This document shows positions 8,334-17,225 of a stretch of 42,393 nt of DNA, piece by piece; the stretch's first letter is position 1, and each line of letters opens with the position of its first letter. The stretch spans positions 1 to 42,393 of the forward strand of contig JAZSRC010000080.1 in the NCBI GenBank assembly GCA_045538305.1, written 5' to 3'. This stretch comes from SFHK01 sp045538305. Lineage in GTDB: Bacteria; Bacillota; Clostridia; Christensenellales; Aristaeellaceae. The notes under the pieces are model-generated. The model was given only the letters and a program-made list of their open reading frames with translations. It did no database searches and was not told where the DNA came from. Position numbers and translations under genes: made by a program.

Positions 8334-9866
8334 TCAAGCTTTTTTCTTTCGCGTAAGCTTTCCAAGCACCGCTTTCCGTTCCTCTCCGGAAAGCAATATG
8401 AACACCTCAGCCAGAAGGCTCACTGCGCATGAAATGAATACTCCAAGCACCAACAGCATCCAGCCGGATGCAGGAAGAAGCGCACGGACCGCAAGCGAAA
8501 CAAGACATACTATCAAAAAGCACAGTACCGATATCGCTACGTCCTTGTAAAACACATACCATTTACACTCCAAAAGCTTCGCTGCATACGGAAGCGTGAT
8601 GGCAAGCTCACGCAAAATCCAAATAATACAGCTTGCGCCTGCAACCGCATATGTTCCAAGGTCGGTAAACTTCAAAAGTAAATATACCACGACAAAGTTC
8701 ACCAGTCCGCCCGCACATATTGAAAGCGCATTCACTTTCAGCTTATTGGTCGTTGTAAAAACATTATAGAGCACGTGCGTGCCGGATAAAAACACGAGGC
8801 TCATGCAGGACAAAAACGAAAGCACATTCAGCTTACCTGCATCCATTCCGGGAAGCCAGAGAGTATAAAATGTGGAGCCGAATACGAGAAACACACCGAC
8901 CGGAATCGAAATAATGACGCTTGAAATCCGAATCGCCCACCTGAGATTCTTAAGAACCGCATTTTTTCCGTCCGTCGCATAGGCAATGGTAAGGTTGGGG
9001 GCAAAATTCCGATTTATCAGCTTTCCAAGCCGCATGATATTGGTTGGCACCGTCTTGGCAATGGATAAAACGCCCATTTCGAGAGGGCTGATAAACAGAT
9101 TGGTAATCAGAAGATCAAGTCCCGTCATCAGGATGTTGCCGCACTGGCTGACGGTATCCCATATGCCCGACACAAGCAGCCGCCTGATATACAAGATTCT
9201 GAAATTCCTAAGGCGAAAGCGCACATCCGGAAGAATTTTTTGTTTCAGAACAAAATGTGCAAGCATTGAAAGCCCAGCAAGCGCAAAGTCGACAAGGCTC
9301 ACATAATAAATGTGAGGTTCAAGCGTATAGAAAAGCGTCATAACAACCGCAAAGCGCAGAATATGAACGCCGATATTGATGAGATTGGTATACAAAAGCC
9401 TGTTCTTTATAAAAAGAGAGGTGGAAAAAACTGACGTAATCAGCGAAAGAAAATAGCTTCCGAACACAAAGGCAAACAGGATTTTGACGTCCTCCGCATT
9501 TGCGGTTTCAATATTTACAAGGTTCTCCAGATTGTGTATGCAAAAAAAGCCTGCAACAAACAAAACCAGTATTACCAGCACATTTCCAAGGCCAAGCGAC
9601 GCATAATACTGGTTTACCTTTTCTTTATGGCCTTTATGGTATTCTATGGACATAAAGCGAGCGCCCATAAAGTTGAGCGTCGTTGCAAGGAGCGACGCGT
9701 ATGTAACAAAGTTATTCGCAAGCTGCGTAAATCCGCTGGCTTCCTCTCCCAGATGCTTTACGATATAGGGCGTTAAGCAAAAGTTCATGGCAAGCGTAAT
9801 CAGCATGGACAGCATATTTGTCGCAATGTTGACGACCGTTTCCTGATTCCGGTTCAGTTTTCTCAT
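8334..9866 (-). CDS. Polysaccharide/lipid-linked oligosaccharide flippase-like protein (MVF superfamily)
   Basis: This 510-aa protein has about 14 hydrophobic segments and the Wzx-like start NMLSMLITLAMNFCLTPYIVKHLG, followed by GFTQLANNFVTYASLL. Such proteins move undecaprenyl-linked sugars across the membrane for surface polysaccharides. No glycosyltransferases are adjacent, so the pathway is unclear; the MATE gene behind it may share its transcript. A promoter with perfect spacing lies upstream (9900-9928). The ATG at 9866 has a weak GGAAGGG site. Confidence 0.88.
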   Translation of the reverse strand: MRKLNRNQETVVNIATNMLSMLITLAMNFCLTPYIVKHLGEEASGFTQLANNFVTYASLLATTLNFMGARFMSIEYHKGHKEKVNQYYASLGLGNVLVILVLFVAGFFCIHNLENLVNIETANAEDVKILFAFVFGSYFLSLITSVFSTSLFIKNRLLYTNLINIGVHILRFAVVMTLFYTLEPHIYYVSLVDFALAGLSMLAHFVLKQKILPDVRFRLRNFRILYIRRLLVSGIWDTVSQCGNILMTGLDLLITNLFISPLEMGVLSIAKTVPTNIMRLGKLINRNFAPNLTIAYATDGKNAVLKNLRWAIRISSVIISIPVGVFLVFGSTFYTLWLPGMDAGKLNVLSFLSCMSLVFLSGTHVLYNVFTTTNKLKVNALSICAGGLVNFVVVYLLLKFTDLGTYAVAGASCIIWILRELAITLPYAAKLLECKWYVFYKDVAISVLCFLIVCLVSLAVRALLPASGWMLLVLGVFISCAVSLLAEVFILLSGEERKAVLGKLTRKKKA

Positions 9867-9899
9867 ATCTATTCCCTTCCGAGGCGCAAATGCAATACC

Positions 9900-9928
9900 A
9901 TTATAAGTCCCGCGCTGTGTAAAGTCAA
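9900..9928 (-). promoter_or_regulatory. Promoter of flippase-MATE operon
   Basis: Minus-strand TTGACT (9923-9928), 17-bp spacer, TATAAT (9900-9905), about 34 bp upstream of the flippase start codon. Confidence 0.7.
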
Positions 9929-9993
9929 CTTTGTGCTTGCAAGGAACGCGCGCCTGTAATACGATTCAAAAAAAGCCCAAAGGATGATGTCTG

Positions 9994-10812
9994 TTGATCA
10001 AAGCTTTGTTTTTCGATCTTGACGGTACGCTGCTTACCGACAACAAAACCGTTTCTCCCGTTACATGGCATACGCTTAAAAGGCTTCATGAAAGGGGAAC
10101 AAAGCTGTTTATTGCAACCGGCAGGAGTATGGACCTGAAAAAGACATTAAACTGGACGGATGAAAACCTGGCCCTGTTTGACGGCGGCGCATTTGCAAAC
10201 GGAGGAGTTGTCCGTTACCGCGATCAAACAGAATACATAACACTTCCAGAAAGCAGCGTCTGTTCAATAATTGACCAGGTATCGCGCTATTCAGGGCTTC
10301 ACATGTCCCTGCACCTGACAGACGGCAAGTGCGCTTTCAATTATTCGCTGCCTGAACGATTCTACGGCCCCTGGGGAATGAATCAGAGCACCATTGTTTC
10401 TCTCAATGAGCAGGCAAAAGCGCAAACGGTCAAGATTCTGATATTTAATGAGAATCTAATCGATACGGTAACGGAAATTCCAAAATCGCTTTTTGAGAAT
10501 CTTTGCCAAAGCTGCGGTTCACAGGTAAACTTTTACCTGACAGACCAGGAAAAAACCATACAGGCCGCAAGCAGCAAAGCCGACAAAAAGCGCGGCGTTA
10601 CACGCCTGATCGCTCTTGCCGGCTTAGCGGATGAAGAGGTTGCGGTATTTGGCGATGATGAAAACGATATTCCCATGCTTCGTCACTTTTCAAACAGCAT
10701 TGCAATGGGAAACGCTGCCGACCGCGTTAAGGCATGCGCAAGGCACATAACCCTTTCAAACAATTCAGACGGCATTTCTCACGCCGTAACATGCATACTG
10801 AAGCTGCTTTGA
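9994..10812 (+). CDS. Cof-type HAD-IIB phosphatase
   Basis: This 272-aa protein begins MIKALFFDLDGTLL, with the two catalytic aspartates at residues 8 and 10. Motif II is LFIATGRSM, a conserved lysine sits in the KADKKRG segment, and motif IV is VFGDDENDIPML. It is the typical length for Cof/YidA-like phosphatases acting on sugar phosphates or flavin and PLP phosphates. The start is TTG at 9994, the only candidate in frame, with AAGGATG upstream. It is convergent with the mannosidase gene, with one base between their ends. A link to mannose metabolism is possible but not shown. Confidence 0.9.
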   Translation: MIKALFFDLDGTLLTDNKTVSPVTWHTLKRLHERGTKLFIATGRSMDLKKTLNWTDENLALFDGGAFANGGVVRYRDQTEYITLPESSVCSIIDQVSRYSGLHMSLHLTDGKCAFNYSLPERFYGPWGMNQSTIVSLNEQAKAQTVKILIFNENLIDTVTEIPKSLFENLCQSCGSQVNFYLTDQEKTIQAASSKADKKRGVTRLIALAGLADEEVAVFGDDENDIPMLRHFSNSIAMGNAADRVKACARHITLSNNSDGISHAVTCILKLL

Positions 10813-10813
10813 T

Positions 10814-13264
10814 TTATTCGTCCGCACCGAATTCCGGTATATCAATTTCCTTCATTCGAGCGTCCTTTCCGTCGGCTAGATACAGCGTTTTGATTTCGTA
10901 CGGCCTGAATGTAAGAGTACCGCTTATACCGGCAAAGCGGAAATCCACATCCGTCCGGGTTTCGCGGCCGACGGCCTCAAACAACCTGACAACATAGCCC
11001 TGTCCATTCTCCGCGCGTTTCACACAGCGCATCATGATGTTGCCCTTTTCTATGAATACGCCCTCCGATTTCGCGCCAAGCGCTCCTTCATGATAGGTTT
11101 CCACCACCCATTTTACAGGCTCGTTCAAAAGCGCCGCCTGTCTGACAACCTCGCTGTTTTGCCACGCACCCGCATACGGATACAGGCTGTAGGAAAAGCG
11201 CGTCTCACCCATCTGCATGTATTCCATAGATCCGTCGCGTTCCGTCTGCCCGTAATGATCCGCAAAGGCCGAGGTATTCAAAACAGTCAAGCGGATTTCA
11301 TTCCCGAAAGCGCTCATCGAATACGCGCCGGTATTGAGTATCGCACAGCCGCCTTTCGAACCGGTGCCCAGCGTCCACCTTTGAATGGGATCCTCTTCTC
11401 CCTTCTGATCGCGCTCAATTGCGCCAAACGGAATTTCAGATACCACCTTCATATTTTCGGCACAAACCGGCAGCACAACCTTTGCCAGCCTGTGTTTTTC
11501 ATAGGTATCAATTTTTGCAGACACCTTTATGTTTTTTGCATTCTCTTCCAATATATAATCGCGCACAAGAACGCTTGAATACAGGCGGGATTTTGCGCGG
11601 ATTACTGCGCGGCAAGGGCCGTTTTCAAGAACCGTAACCTCTGCATCCGAAAAAACGCCGACAGACTTATCAAAAACGAATACATTATGCGCCCATGTGT
11701 CGCACGCCTCAACATCATACAATTCAAAACGAGTCGGAGCGCGCAGGGCTTCATATGCGCCTTCCTTTACAAAAAGCGACGCAATTTCGCCCGTCTTTTC
11801 GCAGACCGATACGCGGATATACCGGTTTTCCATTGTGAAGCCGCTGACTTTAAGTCCTGTATCCGGTTGCGGCGCTTTTTCCCCGTCGCTCGCAACCCAA
11901 TACAGACGATAACCGAAGGCGGGAATCCTTACGCTGAAAACCGAATCCCATTTATCGCTTCCGTTGGTTCTCTTTGCGCGAACCGTCTGACAGGGCACTT
12001 CCTTTCCCTCGTCGTCAAACGCACCGGTTATCTCGCTTAAAACGTGCACAAGGCCTTCCGCTTCAAAAGAATGCGGGTTAAACACAACCACCGGCGTTTT
12101 TTCGCCCGGCATAAACCAGCGCCAGAAATGCCCTTCCTTGGAACGGATATGCGCTTTGTTTTGGCACATGGTATCCACATTCCAAGAAAGCCTTTGAAGC
12201 GCTGCATTCTCAGCGTGAGACGCGTCGGACAACGCAGCGCTCAGTTCGGTTACCATATCGTCCAGCGCTTCACGGATGGAACATCCGCCCAGAAGATCGT
12301 GGAATTGATTAAACATGAGCTTCTTCCATGCCCGGTCAAACGAGGCGCGATCGTTATTGACCCCCACACCTTTTGCATCCGCCAGAACATGAAATGCTTC
12401 CGCTGACAGAAGCTCGTTCTCCACCCTTCTGTGAAGCATCTTGGTATTGGCGGCTGTGGAATAACAGCCGGAAGCATGATGCTGCAGTTCACCCTTCCAA
12501 ACCAGAAGCTCCTTGTTGTTTAGCGCATCAAAATACACGTCGGGAGACGAGTATACTACCCTTTCCTTCCCATTTACCTCTCTCCAGGCTTCAATTTCGC
12601 TCAGGCACCTTTTCGTAGGACCGCCGCCATGGTTGCCAACGCCATAAAAGCACATCATCGGCAATCCGGCTTTCTCGCAGAGTGATAGAGACAGTTCAAT
12701 CTTTTCAACAATATTCTCGCCTGCATAGACATCCGGAATCCGAAACGCACGCACAGCGGTTCCATCGATGCCTTCCCAGCGCAGCGCGCCTTCCGGAATG
12801 TCCGCATTTTCATGAATCATCGGGCGCATCCATACGTAATTGACAATCCCCGCAAGGGTTAAAAGCTGCGGAAGCTGTCCGTTGTGACCAAAAGTATCCA
12901 CATTATAGCCACTTTTTACGGTAAGTCCGAATTTCTCCCTGAAATAGCGCTGGCTGTACAGAAGATGCCTTGCTATCGATTCCCCTGAGGGCGTGTTCAT
13001 ATCCGGCTGCACCCACATGCCGCCTACAACCTTCCAGCGGCCTTCCCGTATGCGAAGGCGGATTTCTTCAAACATATCCGGCGCATTTTCCTCCACCCAT
13101 TCATAGTAAGAACAGCAGGCGCAGGTAAATACATAGCCCGGCGTTTCGTTCATGCGGTCAAGCGCCGAACGGAATGTCGCTTTGATTTCGTGAAGCCCTT
13201 CCCGCCAGGTCCACAGCCAAACGGGATCAATATGCGCGTTTCCAATCAGATGAATCTGTTCCAT
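10814..13264 (-). CDS. Alpha-mannosidase, glycoside hydrolase family 38
   Basis: The 816-aa protein starts MEQIHLIGNAHIDPVW, whose His11 and Asp13 match the zinc ligands of GH38. YNVDTFGHNGQLP contains the expected nucleophile Asp (about residue 123). A central domain and a large beta-rich C-terminal domain follow, giving the normal family length. No signal peptide is seen, so it should act in the cytosol on imported mannosides. The start at 13264 is chosen because GGAG lies 7 nt upstream; ATG at 13270 is too close to it. The methyltransferase gene lies 47 bp upstream on the same strand. Confidence 0.93.
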   Translation of the reverse strand: MEQIHLIGNAHIDPVWLWTWREGLHEIKATFRSALDRMNETPGYVFTCACCSYYEWVEENAPDMFEEIRLRIREGRWKVVGGMWVQPDMNTPSGESIARHLLYSQRYFREKFGLTVKSGYNVDTFGHNGQLPQLLTLAGIVNYVWMRPMIHENADIPEGALRWEGIDGTAVRAFRIPDVYAGENIVEKIELSLSLCEKAGLPMMCFYGVGNHGGGPTKRCLSEIEAWREVNGKERVVYSSPDVYFDALNNKELLVWKGELQHHASGCYSTAANTKMLHRRVENELLSAEAFHVLADAKGVGVNNDRASFDRAWKKLMFNQFHDLLGGCSIREALDDMVTELSAALSDASHAENAALQRLSWNVDTMCQNKAHIRSKEGHFWRWFMPGEKTPVVVFNPHSFEAEGLVHVLSEITGAFDDEGKEVPCQTVRAKRTNGSDKWDSVFSVRIPAFGYRLYWVASDGEKAPQPDTGLKVSGFTMENRYIRVSVCEKTGEIASLFVKEGAYEALRAPTRFELYDVEACDTWAHNVFVFDKSVGVFSDAEVTVLENGPCRAVIRAKSRLYSSVLVRDYILEENAKNIKVSAKIDTYEKHRLAKVVLPVCAENMKVVSEIPFGAIERDQKGEEDPIQRWTLGTGSKGGCAILNTGAYSMSAFGNEIRLTVLNTSAFADHYGQTERDGSMEYMQMGETRFSYSLYPYAGAWQNSEVVRQAALLNEPVKWVVETYHEGALGAKSEGVFIEKGNIMMRCVKRAENGQGYVVRLFEAVGRETRTDVDFRFAGISGTLTFRPYEIKTLYLADGKDARMKEIDIPEFGADE

Positions 13265-13311
13265 GGGCATTCTCCTTTCGGTACGTTCCTGCATTGTTCC
13301 ATTGTATCGGA

Positions 13312-13980
13312 TTACCAGATAAACGGTATGATTCTGTATTTGACACGCGCCTTGTACGCTTCATAACCTTTAAGCTCCTTCTCAAGCAGCTTTTCTTCGC
13401 CCGATATCCGTAAAACAATCATAAACGGATAGGGCAAAAAGCATGCAAGAGACCACCACGACCCCAGGACGACGGGGATGGAAAGAAACAGAAAAACCGT
13501 CGCCGCATACATTGGATGACGAACAATACCATACAACCCTTGATCAACGACCTTTTGATTTTCCTGTACCTCGACCGATCTTGAAAGATACCGGTTTTCC
13601 CGCATGACCTCGGCATACAGCGCATAAGAAAGCAAAAGAATCAGGCCTGCAATCATAACAATGCCATCCGCCACATGCGACCACCCATACCTGTAATCAA
13701 GTCCGGAAACGATAAAACCCACCATAAAGAGAAGCCCCGAAACCGCAACCACGCCCCGCTGCGTTTTCTCCGTTTCACGGGCATTCAGCCTTTTTTTAAG
13801 AAGATCGGGCGCTTTTACGAGCAATACCACGCCAAGAATCAGCATAGGCACAAACAGAAGTCCGATAAACAGCCAGCCATTGCTGTATGAAAGCGTGCCT
13901 GCAGGAAGAAACAAAAGCGCGCCTGTAAGCAAAAGTCCCGCTAAGAATTTTGCAAAAGCGCTTATCATCAGTTTTTTCAT
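13312..13980 (-). CDS. Isoprenylcysteine methyltransferase-like (ICMT/PEMT) membrane protein
   Basis: A 222-aa protein with five or six membrane segments and the C-terminal signature of the ICMT/PEMT group: GLYGIVRHPMYAATVF followed by EEKLLEKELKGYEAYKARV. Bacterial members of this group are membrane methyltransferases of mostly unknown substrate. The start at 13980 (MKKLMIS) has AAAGGA 9 nt upstream; a TTG at 14001 would lie before that site. Confidence 0.87.
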   Translation of the reverse strand: MKKLMISAFAKFLAGLLLTGALLFLPAGTLSYSNGWLFIGLLFVPMLILGVVLLVKAPDLLKKRLNARETEKTQRGVVAVSGLLFMVGFIVSGLDYRYGWSHVADGIVMIAGLILLLSYALYAEVMRENRYLSRSVEVQENQKVVDQGLYGIVRHPMYAATVFLFLSIPVVLGSWWSLACFLPYPFMIVLRISGEEKLLEKELKGYEAYKARVKYRIIPFIW

Positions 13981-14119
13981 ACGCACACATCCTTTAATCA
14001 ATTAAATTCATTATATCACAAACCCGCGTTTTTCCATAGTCAAGACGCGCAAAAACAGCGGAAGAATATTCTCCCGCCGCCACATTCAGTATTCTGCTTT
14101 CCATCTTTACCACGTCTTA

Positions 14120-14794
14120 TCACATTTCCGTTTTCAGCGCCTCTTCTTCTGTGCTTGCGCTTTCAAACACCGCTTCCTGCGGACGCTGATCCTCGGCATC
14201 CAGCGTAAATGCAGAAACCTCGAAAGCATTGCGTACCACGTATTCGCCGTTATCCGTCAGCTTCTGATATTCGCGCGACTGAAGGCGACCGGTAACGCGC
14301 ACGCGATCCCCCACCCGGAAGCGAGAGGCATACTGTGCGTTTCTGCCCCAAGCGATACACGGGATGTAGTCCGACTTTCCGAACGCGCGGTTCACAGCAA
14401 TCATCATATCGCAGATTTCACGTCCAAACGGTGTAGATCGATAAATCGGCGGCTTGCAAAGCGCACCGGTAAGCTCTACACGGTTCATGGTTTCATTATC
14501 GTTCGTCAAAGACAAGCTCTGAACAAACAGCGTAACCATCAGGCGGCCGGCGCCTTCAACCACCTTGTTATAGCTTCTGACCTGTCCGCTTACAAGCAAA
14601 AGCGCGTCCAACGGCAGATGCGCATCCGCAATCAATTTTCCCGGCAGCGTAATCGGCAGGCGGTCAACGGCGCCCGAAAGGCGTTTAACCACCAGCGTTC
14701 CCGTATAAAACGGCTCGTTCATAACCTCGTGCGATAAAACCGGTGCACCTTCCAGCTTTCCGCAAGCAATCATTCGATTATTGGGATTTTCCAT
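14120..14794 (-). CDS. Single-stranded DNA-binding-like protein with two OB-type regions
   Basis: In this 224-aa protein, residues 105-200 form a clear SSB OB-fold: NRVELTGALCKPPIYRSTPF, ICDMMIAVNRAFGKSDYIPC, RVGDRVRVTGRLQSREYQ. Residues 1-100 have a second, more diverged OB-like pattern (GKLEGAPVLSHEVMNEPFY, LLLVSGQVRSYNK). The C-terminal tail is acidic (EEEALKTEM) but lacks the DDDIPF tip of replicative SSBs, so it is probably an accessory paralogue. AGGTGAT precedes the ATG. Confidence 0.8.
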   Translation of the reverse strand: MENPNNRMIACGKLEGAPVLSHEVMNEPFYTGTLVVKRLSGAVDRLPITLPGKLIADAHLPLDALLLVSGQVRSYNKVVEGAGRLMVTLFVQSLSLTNDNETMNRVELTGALCKPPIYRSTPFGREICDMMIAVNRAFGKSDYIPCIAWGRNAQYASRFRVGDRVRVTGRLQSREYQKLTDNGEYVVRNAFEVSAFTLDAEDQRPQEAVFESASTEEEALKTEM

Positions 14795-14918
14795 CGTATC
14801 ACCTCGTACTTTATTGCTTTCCTACGGTTCGCTATCAATGATATGAGCCGATAAAAGCAATTATGCATCCGAAGTACGCCTTTCTTTTATCCATCGGCGC
14901 TGACAAACGCCGTTCGTA

Positions 14919-15755
14919 TCAAAGCCAGTGAAGCAGCGGCTCCATAAGCCTGAGCGCATCGTTTCTGCCGCGTTCATAGGCTTCGTTCATCCTGTTTACA
15001 TTCTTTTCAAGCCGCTTTACCCGAAGCGGCGTATCCGGCTGAATGACAAATACGCTGCCGGTCTGCTTTAAGCTGTCGATTTCGTCAAGCGCGCGGTTGT
15101 ACGCTTCGTGTCTGCCGATCAGCGCATCCCGAAAGCGCGGATACGCCGAATAGCACAGCTTTGGCGGGAAAGCAGAGCCCGCTTGTTTCCGGTATCCCTT
15201 TTCCCTGGTCAGAACGACGACGTTTTTTTCATATCCCATACTGCGGAACGTGCAAATGGGAATTGCGTCGCTTACCCCGCCATCCAGATACTTCGCGCCA
15301 TTCACTTCAACAATTTTCGAAAAATACGGAAGCGAGGCAGACGCACGGATGTAATCGATCTGCGCGTTCATATCCGTCAAACGGATATACTCCGGCTTTC
15401 CTGTGATTACATTCGTTAAGACGGCATAAAACGGCGTTTGGCGTTTCATAAACGCTTCATTGTCATATACATCCAACTTTTCGGGAAGTTCCCGATAGCA
15501 AAAGTCTGCGCCTGCAATGTCGCCAGTCCTTATCCAGCTTTGAAGACTAAAAAACCTTGGATCCTTCAGATATTTTCTATAATAGCGAATGCTTCTGCCC
15601 ATTTGCCCCGACAAATATGATACGCCGTGAATTGCCCCTGCAGATACGCCGATTACGCCGTCAAAGTCAAGACCCCGTTCCATAAAAACATCCAGAACGC
15701 CCGCCGTATAAATGCCGCGGACTCCGCCGCCCTCCAGCACAAGCCCTGTTTTCAT
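14919..15755 (-). CDS. Patatin-like phospholipase (YjjU/RssA type)
   Basis: This 278-aa protein has the patatin catalytic set: oxyanion loop GGGVRG (residues 9-14), nucleophile elbow GVSAG with Ser38, and the dyad aspartate Asp158 in YLDGGVSDA. The length fits bacterial one-domain patatins. No signal peptide is present, so it likely hydrolyses lipids or esters at the inner face of the membrane. The start ATGA overlaps the stop of the GNAT gene (15752-15755), so the two are translated together. Confidence 0.92.
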   Translation of the reverse strand: MKTGLVLEGGGVRGIYTAGVLDVFMERGLDFDGVIGVSAGAIHGVSYLSGQMGRSIRYYRKYLKDPRFFSLQSWIRTGDIAGADFCYRELPEKLDVYDNEAFMKRQTPFYAVLTNVITGKPEYIRLTDMNAQIDYIRASASLPYFSKIVEVNGAKYLDGGVSDAIPICTFRSMGYEKNVVVLTREKGYRKQAGSAFPPKLCYSAYPRFRDALIGRHEAYNRALDEIDSLKQTGSVFVIQPDTPLRVKRLEKNVNRMNEAYERGRNDALRLMEPLLHWL

Positions 15756-16330
15756 ACGCTGTATCCACCCTCCTCGCAGGGATGGGGAAGCTTTTTGATA
15801 TAGTTTACGGAAACCGGCCTGTAGGTATCGCGGTAAAAGGCCAGATATTCGTTAAAATTCATGCGCATATTAAGCCCCATCAGCTCCATTTTTACGCCGT
15901 ATACATCCGCCATTACATTCAGCGGCTTTAGTCCGCATTGCATATAAAAACGCTTTCTGTCGCGCCTGCTTTGCCTGTCCGGTCCATCCTCATATTCCGA
16001 TTCGATTTCAAGAAAAAAGCGTTTGCCCCTGTAAACCTCCAGAAGCCGCATAAGCGCCGCGGTTCCGATTCCCTGCCTTTGCATGCGCTTGCTGACCGCA
16101 AGATAGTCAAGCATTATCAGATCCGATCCGTTCAGCGTAAATGCAAACCCTGCAAATCTGCCGCCTTTGAAAAACATCCACGCGTCTGTCTGCCCGGCGC
16201 GCCATTTGGAGATAATTCTTGAAAACGGCTTTTTCTCTTCCCGCGGAAATGCCTTATGATACAGGAAAAATACCCTGACAAAATCCCATACGGAAGCGGC
16301 ATTCCTCATCGTAATATCTTTTGTAATCAT
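15752..16330 (-). CDS. GNAT-family N-acetyltransferase
   Basis: This 192-aa protein contains a GNAT core: LIMLDYLAVSKRMQRQGIGT (beta4 and the acetyl-CoA loop with Q-R-Q-G-I-G-T), followed by FLEIESEYEDGPDRQSRRD and FYMQCGLKPL. The substrate is unknown. It is the first gene of a pair with the patatin. A promoter is visible at 16363-16391. Confidence 0.88.
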   Translation of the reverse strand: MITKDITMRNAASVWDFVRVFFLYHKAFPREEKKPFSRIISKWRAGQTDAWMFFKGGRFAGFAFTLNGSDLIMLDYLAVSKRMQRQGIGTAALMRLLEVYRGKRFFLEIESEYEDGPDRQSRRDRKRFYMQCGLKPLNVMADVYGVKMELMGLNMRMNFNEYLAFYRDTYRPVSVNYIKKLPHPCEEGGYSV

Positions 16331-16362
16331 AGTTTTTTATCCGAGTCATTTATTTTTCAATA

Positions 16363-16391
16363 ATTATATCACATACATTCTTATGATACAA
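16363..16391 (-). promoter_or_regulatory. Promoter of GNAT-patatin operon
   Basis: Minus-strand TTGTAT (16386-16391), 17-bp spacer, TATAAT (16363-16368). Confidence 0.55.
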
Positions 16392-16412
16392 TCCATTTAT
16401 ATTGTGCATTTT

Positions 16413-16446
16413 ATATTAAAACGCCGTCTGCTCAGCAGACGGCGCC
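16413..16446 (-). terminator. Intrinsic terminator of the B12 transporter operon
   Basis: Perfect 9-bp stem GCCGTCTGC (16423-16431) / GCAGACGGC (16435-16443) with a 3-nt loop. On the minus strand it is followed by GTTTTAATAT. It lies about 20 bp after the ATPase gene. Confidence 0.75.
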
Positions 16447-16462
16447 GGATGGTCAAGACGTT

Positions 16463-17221
16463 TCAGCAATTCCAGCGTTTGAGCAGATCCTGCATCCACT
16501 CGTATACGTCCATTCGATATACGCTTTCAAGGTTTTCAGGAGAAAGCACTTCTTCAGCGGTCCCGTACGAAACCGCAGTCCCCTTATCCATAAGTACTGC
16601 ATGCGTTCCGTATTTTTTAGCAAGCCCCAAGTCGTGTACGACAGATATCACAGCCCGGCCCGGCATTTTGCGCCACTCGTCGATCAGTTCAAACACGTTT
16701 TTCTGATACACAAGATCCAGATGATTCGCAGGCTCGTCCAATATCAGGATTTCAGGCTCCTGCGCAAAAACCTGCGCGAGAAAGGCCCTCTGAACCTCTC
16801 CTCCGGAAAGTTCCAGTATGCTCTTATCCTTGTGCTCCAGCATCCCCGTGAGCAAAAGCGCCCGTTGGATCGCGCGTTCTCCTCCTTCGTCCTTTTTAGA
16901 CAAAAAGCCTTTCTGATGCGCATATCTTCCGAGTTTCACGATTTCCCCCACAGTAAAGGCATAGCTTACATGATTATGCTGCGATAAAACGCCAATTCGT
17001 CTGGCAAGCTCCTGTGGCTTATACGCTTGTAGGCGTTTTCCGGACAAAAGGATCTCTCCGCCAAAAGGCACGGCCCTCTCTATTGCGCGAACGAGCGTGC
17101 TTTTCCCCGCTCCGTTCGGCCCTACAAGCATCAGCCATTGACCTTGAGTTACTTGAAAGGAAAGATCCTTAACGGCCGTATAATCCGAATACCTGACCGA
17201 AACATTCTTTACCGTCAGCAT
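16463..17221 (-). CDS. btuD: Cobalamin-type ABC importer ATPase (BtuD-like)
   Basis: This 252-aa FecE/BtuD-type ATPase has Walker A GPNGAGKST (residues 34-42), signature LSGGEVQRAFLA, Walker B ILILDEPANHLDL and a switch histidine in VVHDLG. ATG at 17221 is chosen because GGGAAGG precedes it; a longer start at 17263 would overlap the permease gene. It powers uptake through the permease encoded directly upstream. The cobalamin riboswitch in front of the operon makes B12 or a related corrinoid the likely substrate; sequence alone would also allow haem or siderophore. Confidence 0.9.
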   Translation of the reverse strand: MLTVKNVSVRYSDYTAVKDLSFQVTQGQWLMLVGPNGAGKSTLVRAIERAVPFGGEILLSGKRLQAYKPQELARRIGVLSQHNHVSYAFTVGEIVKLGRYAHQKGFLSKKDEGGERAIQRALLLTGMLEHKDKSILELSGGEVQRAFLAQVFAQEPEILILDEPANHLDLVYQKNVFELIDEWRKMPGRAVISVVHDLGLAKKYGTHAVLMDKGTAVSYGTAEEVLSPENLESVYRMDVYEWMQDLLKRWNC

Positions 17222-17225
17222 GCCG

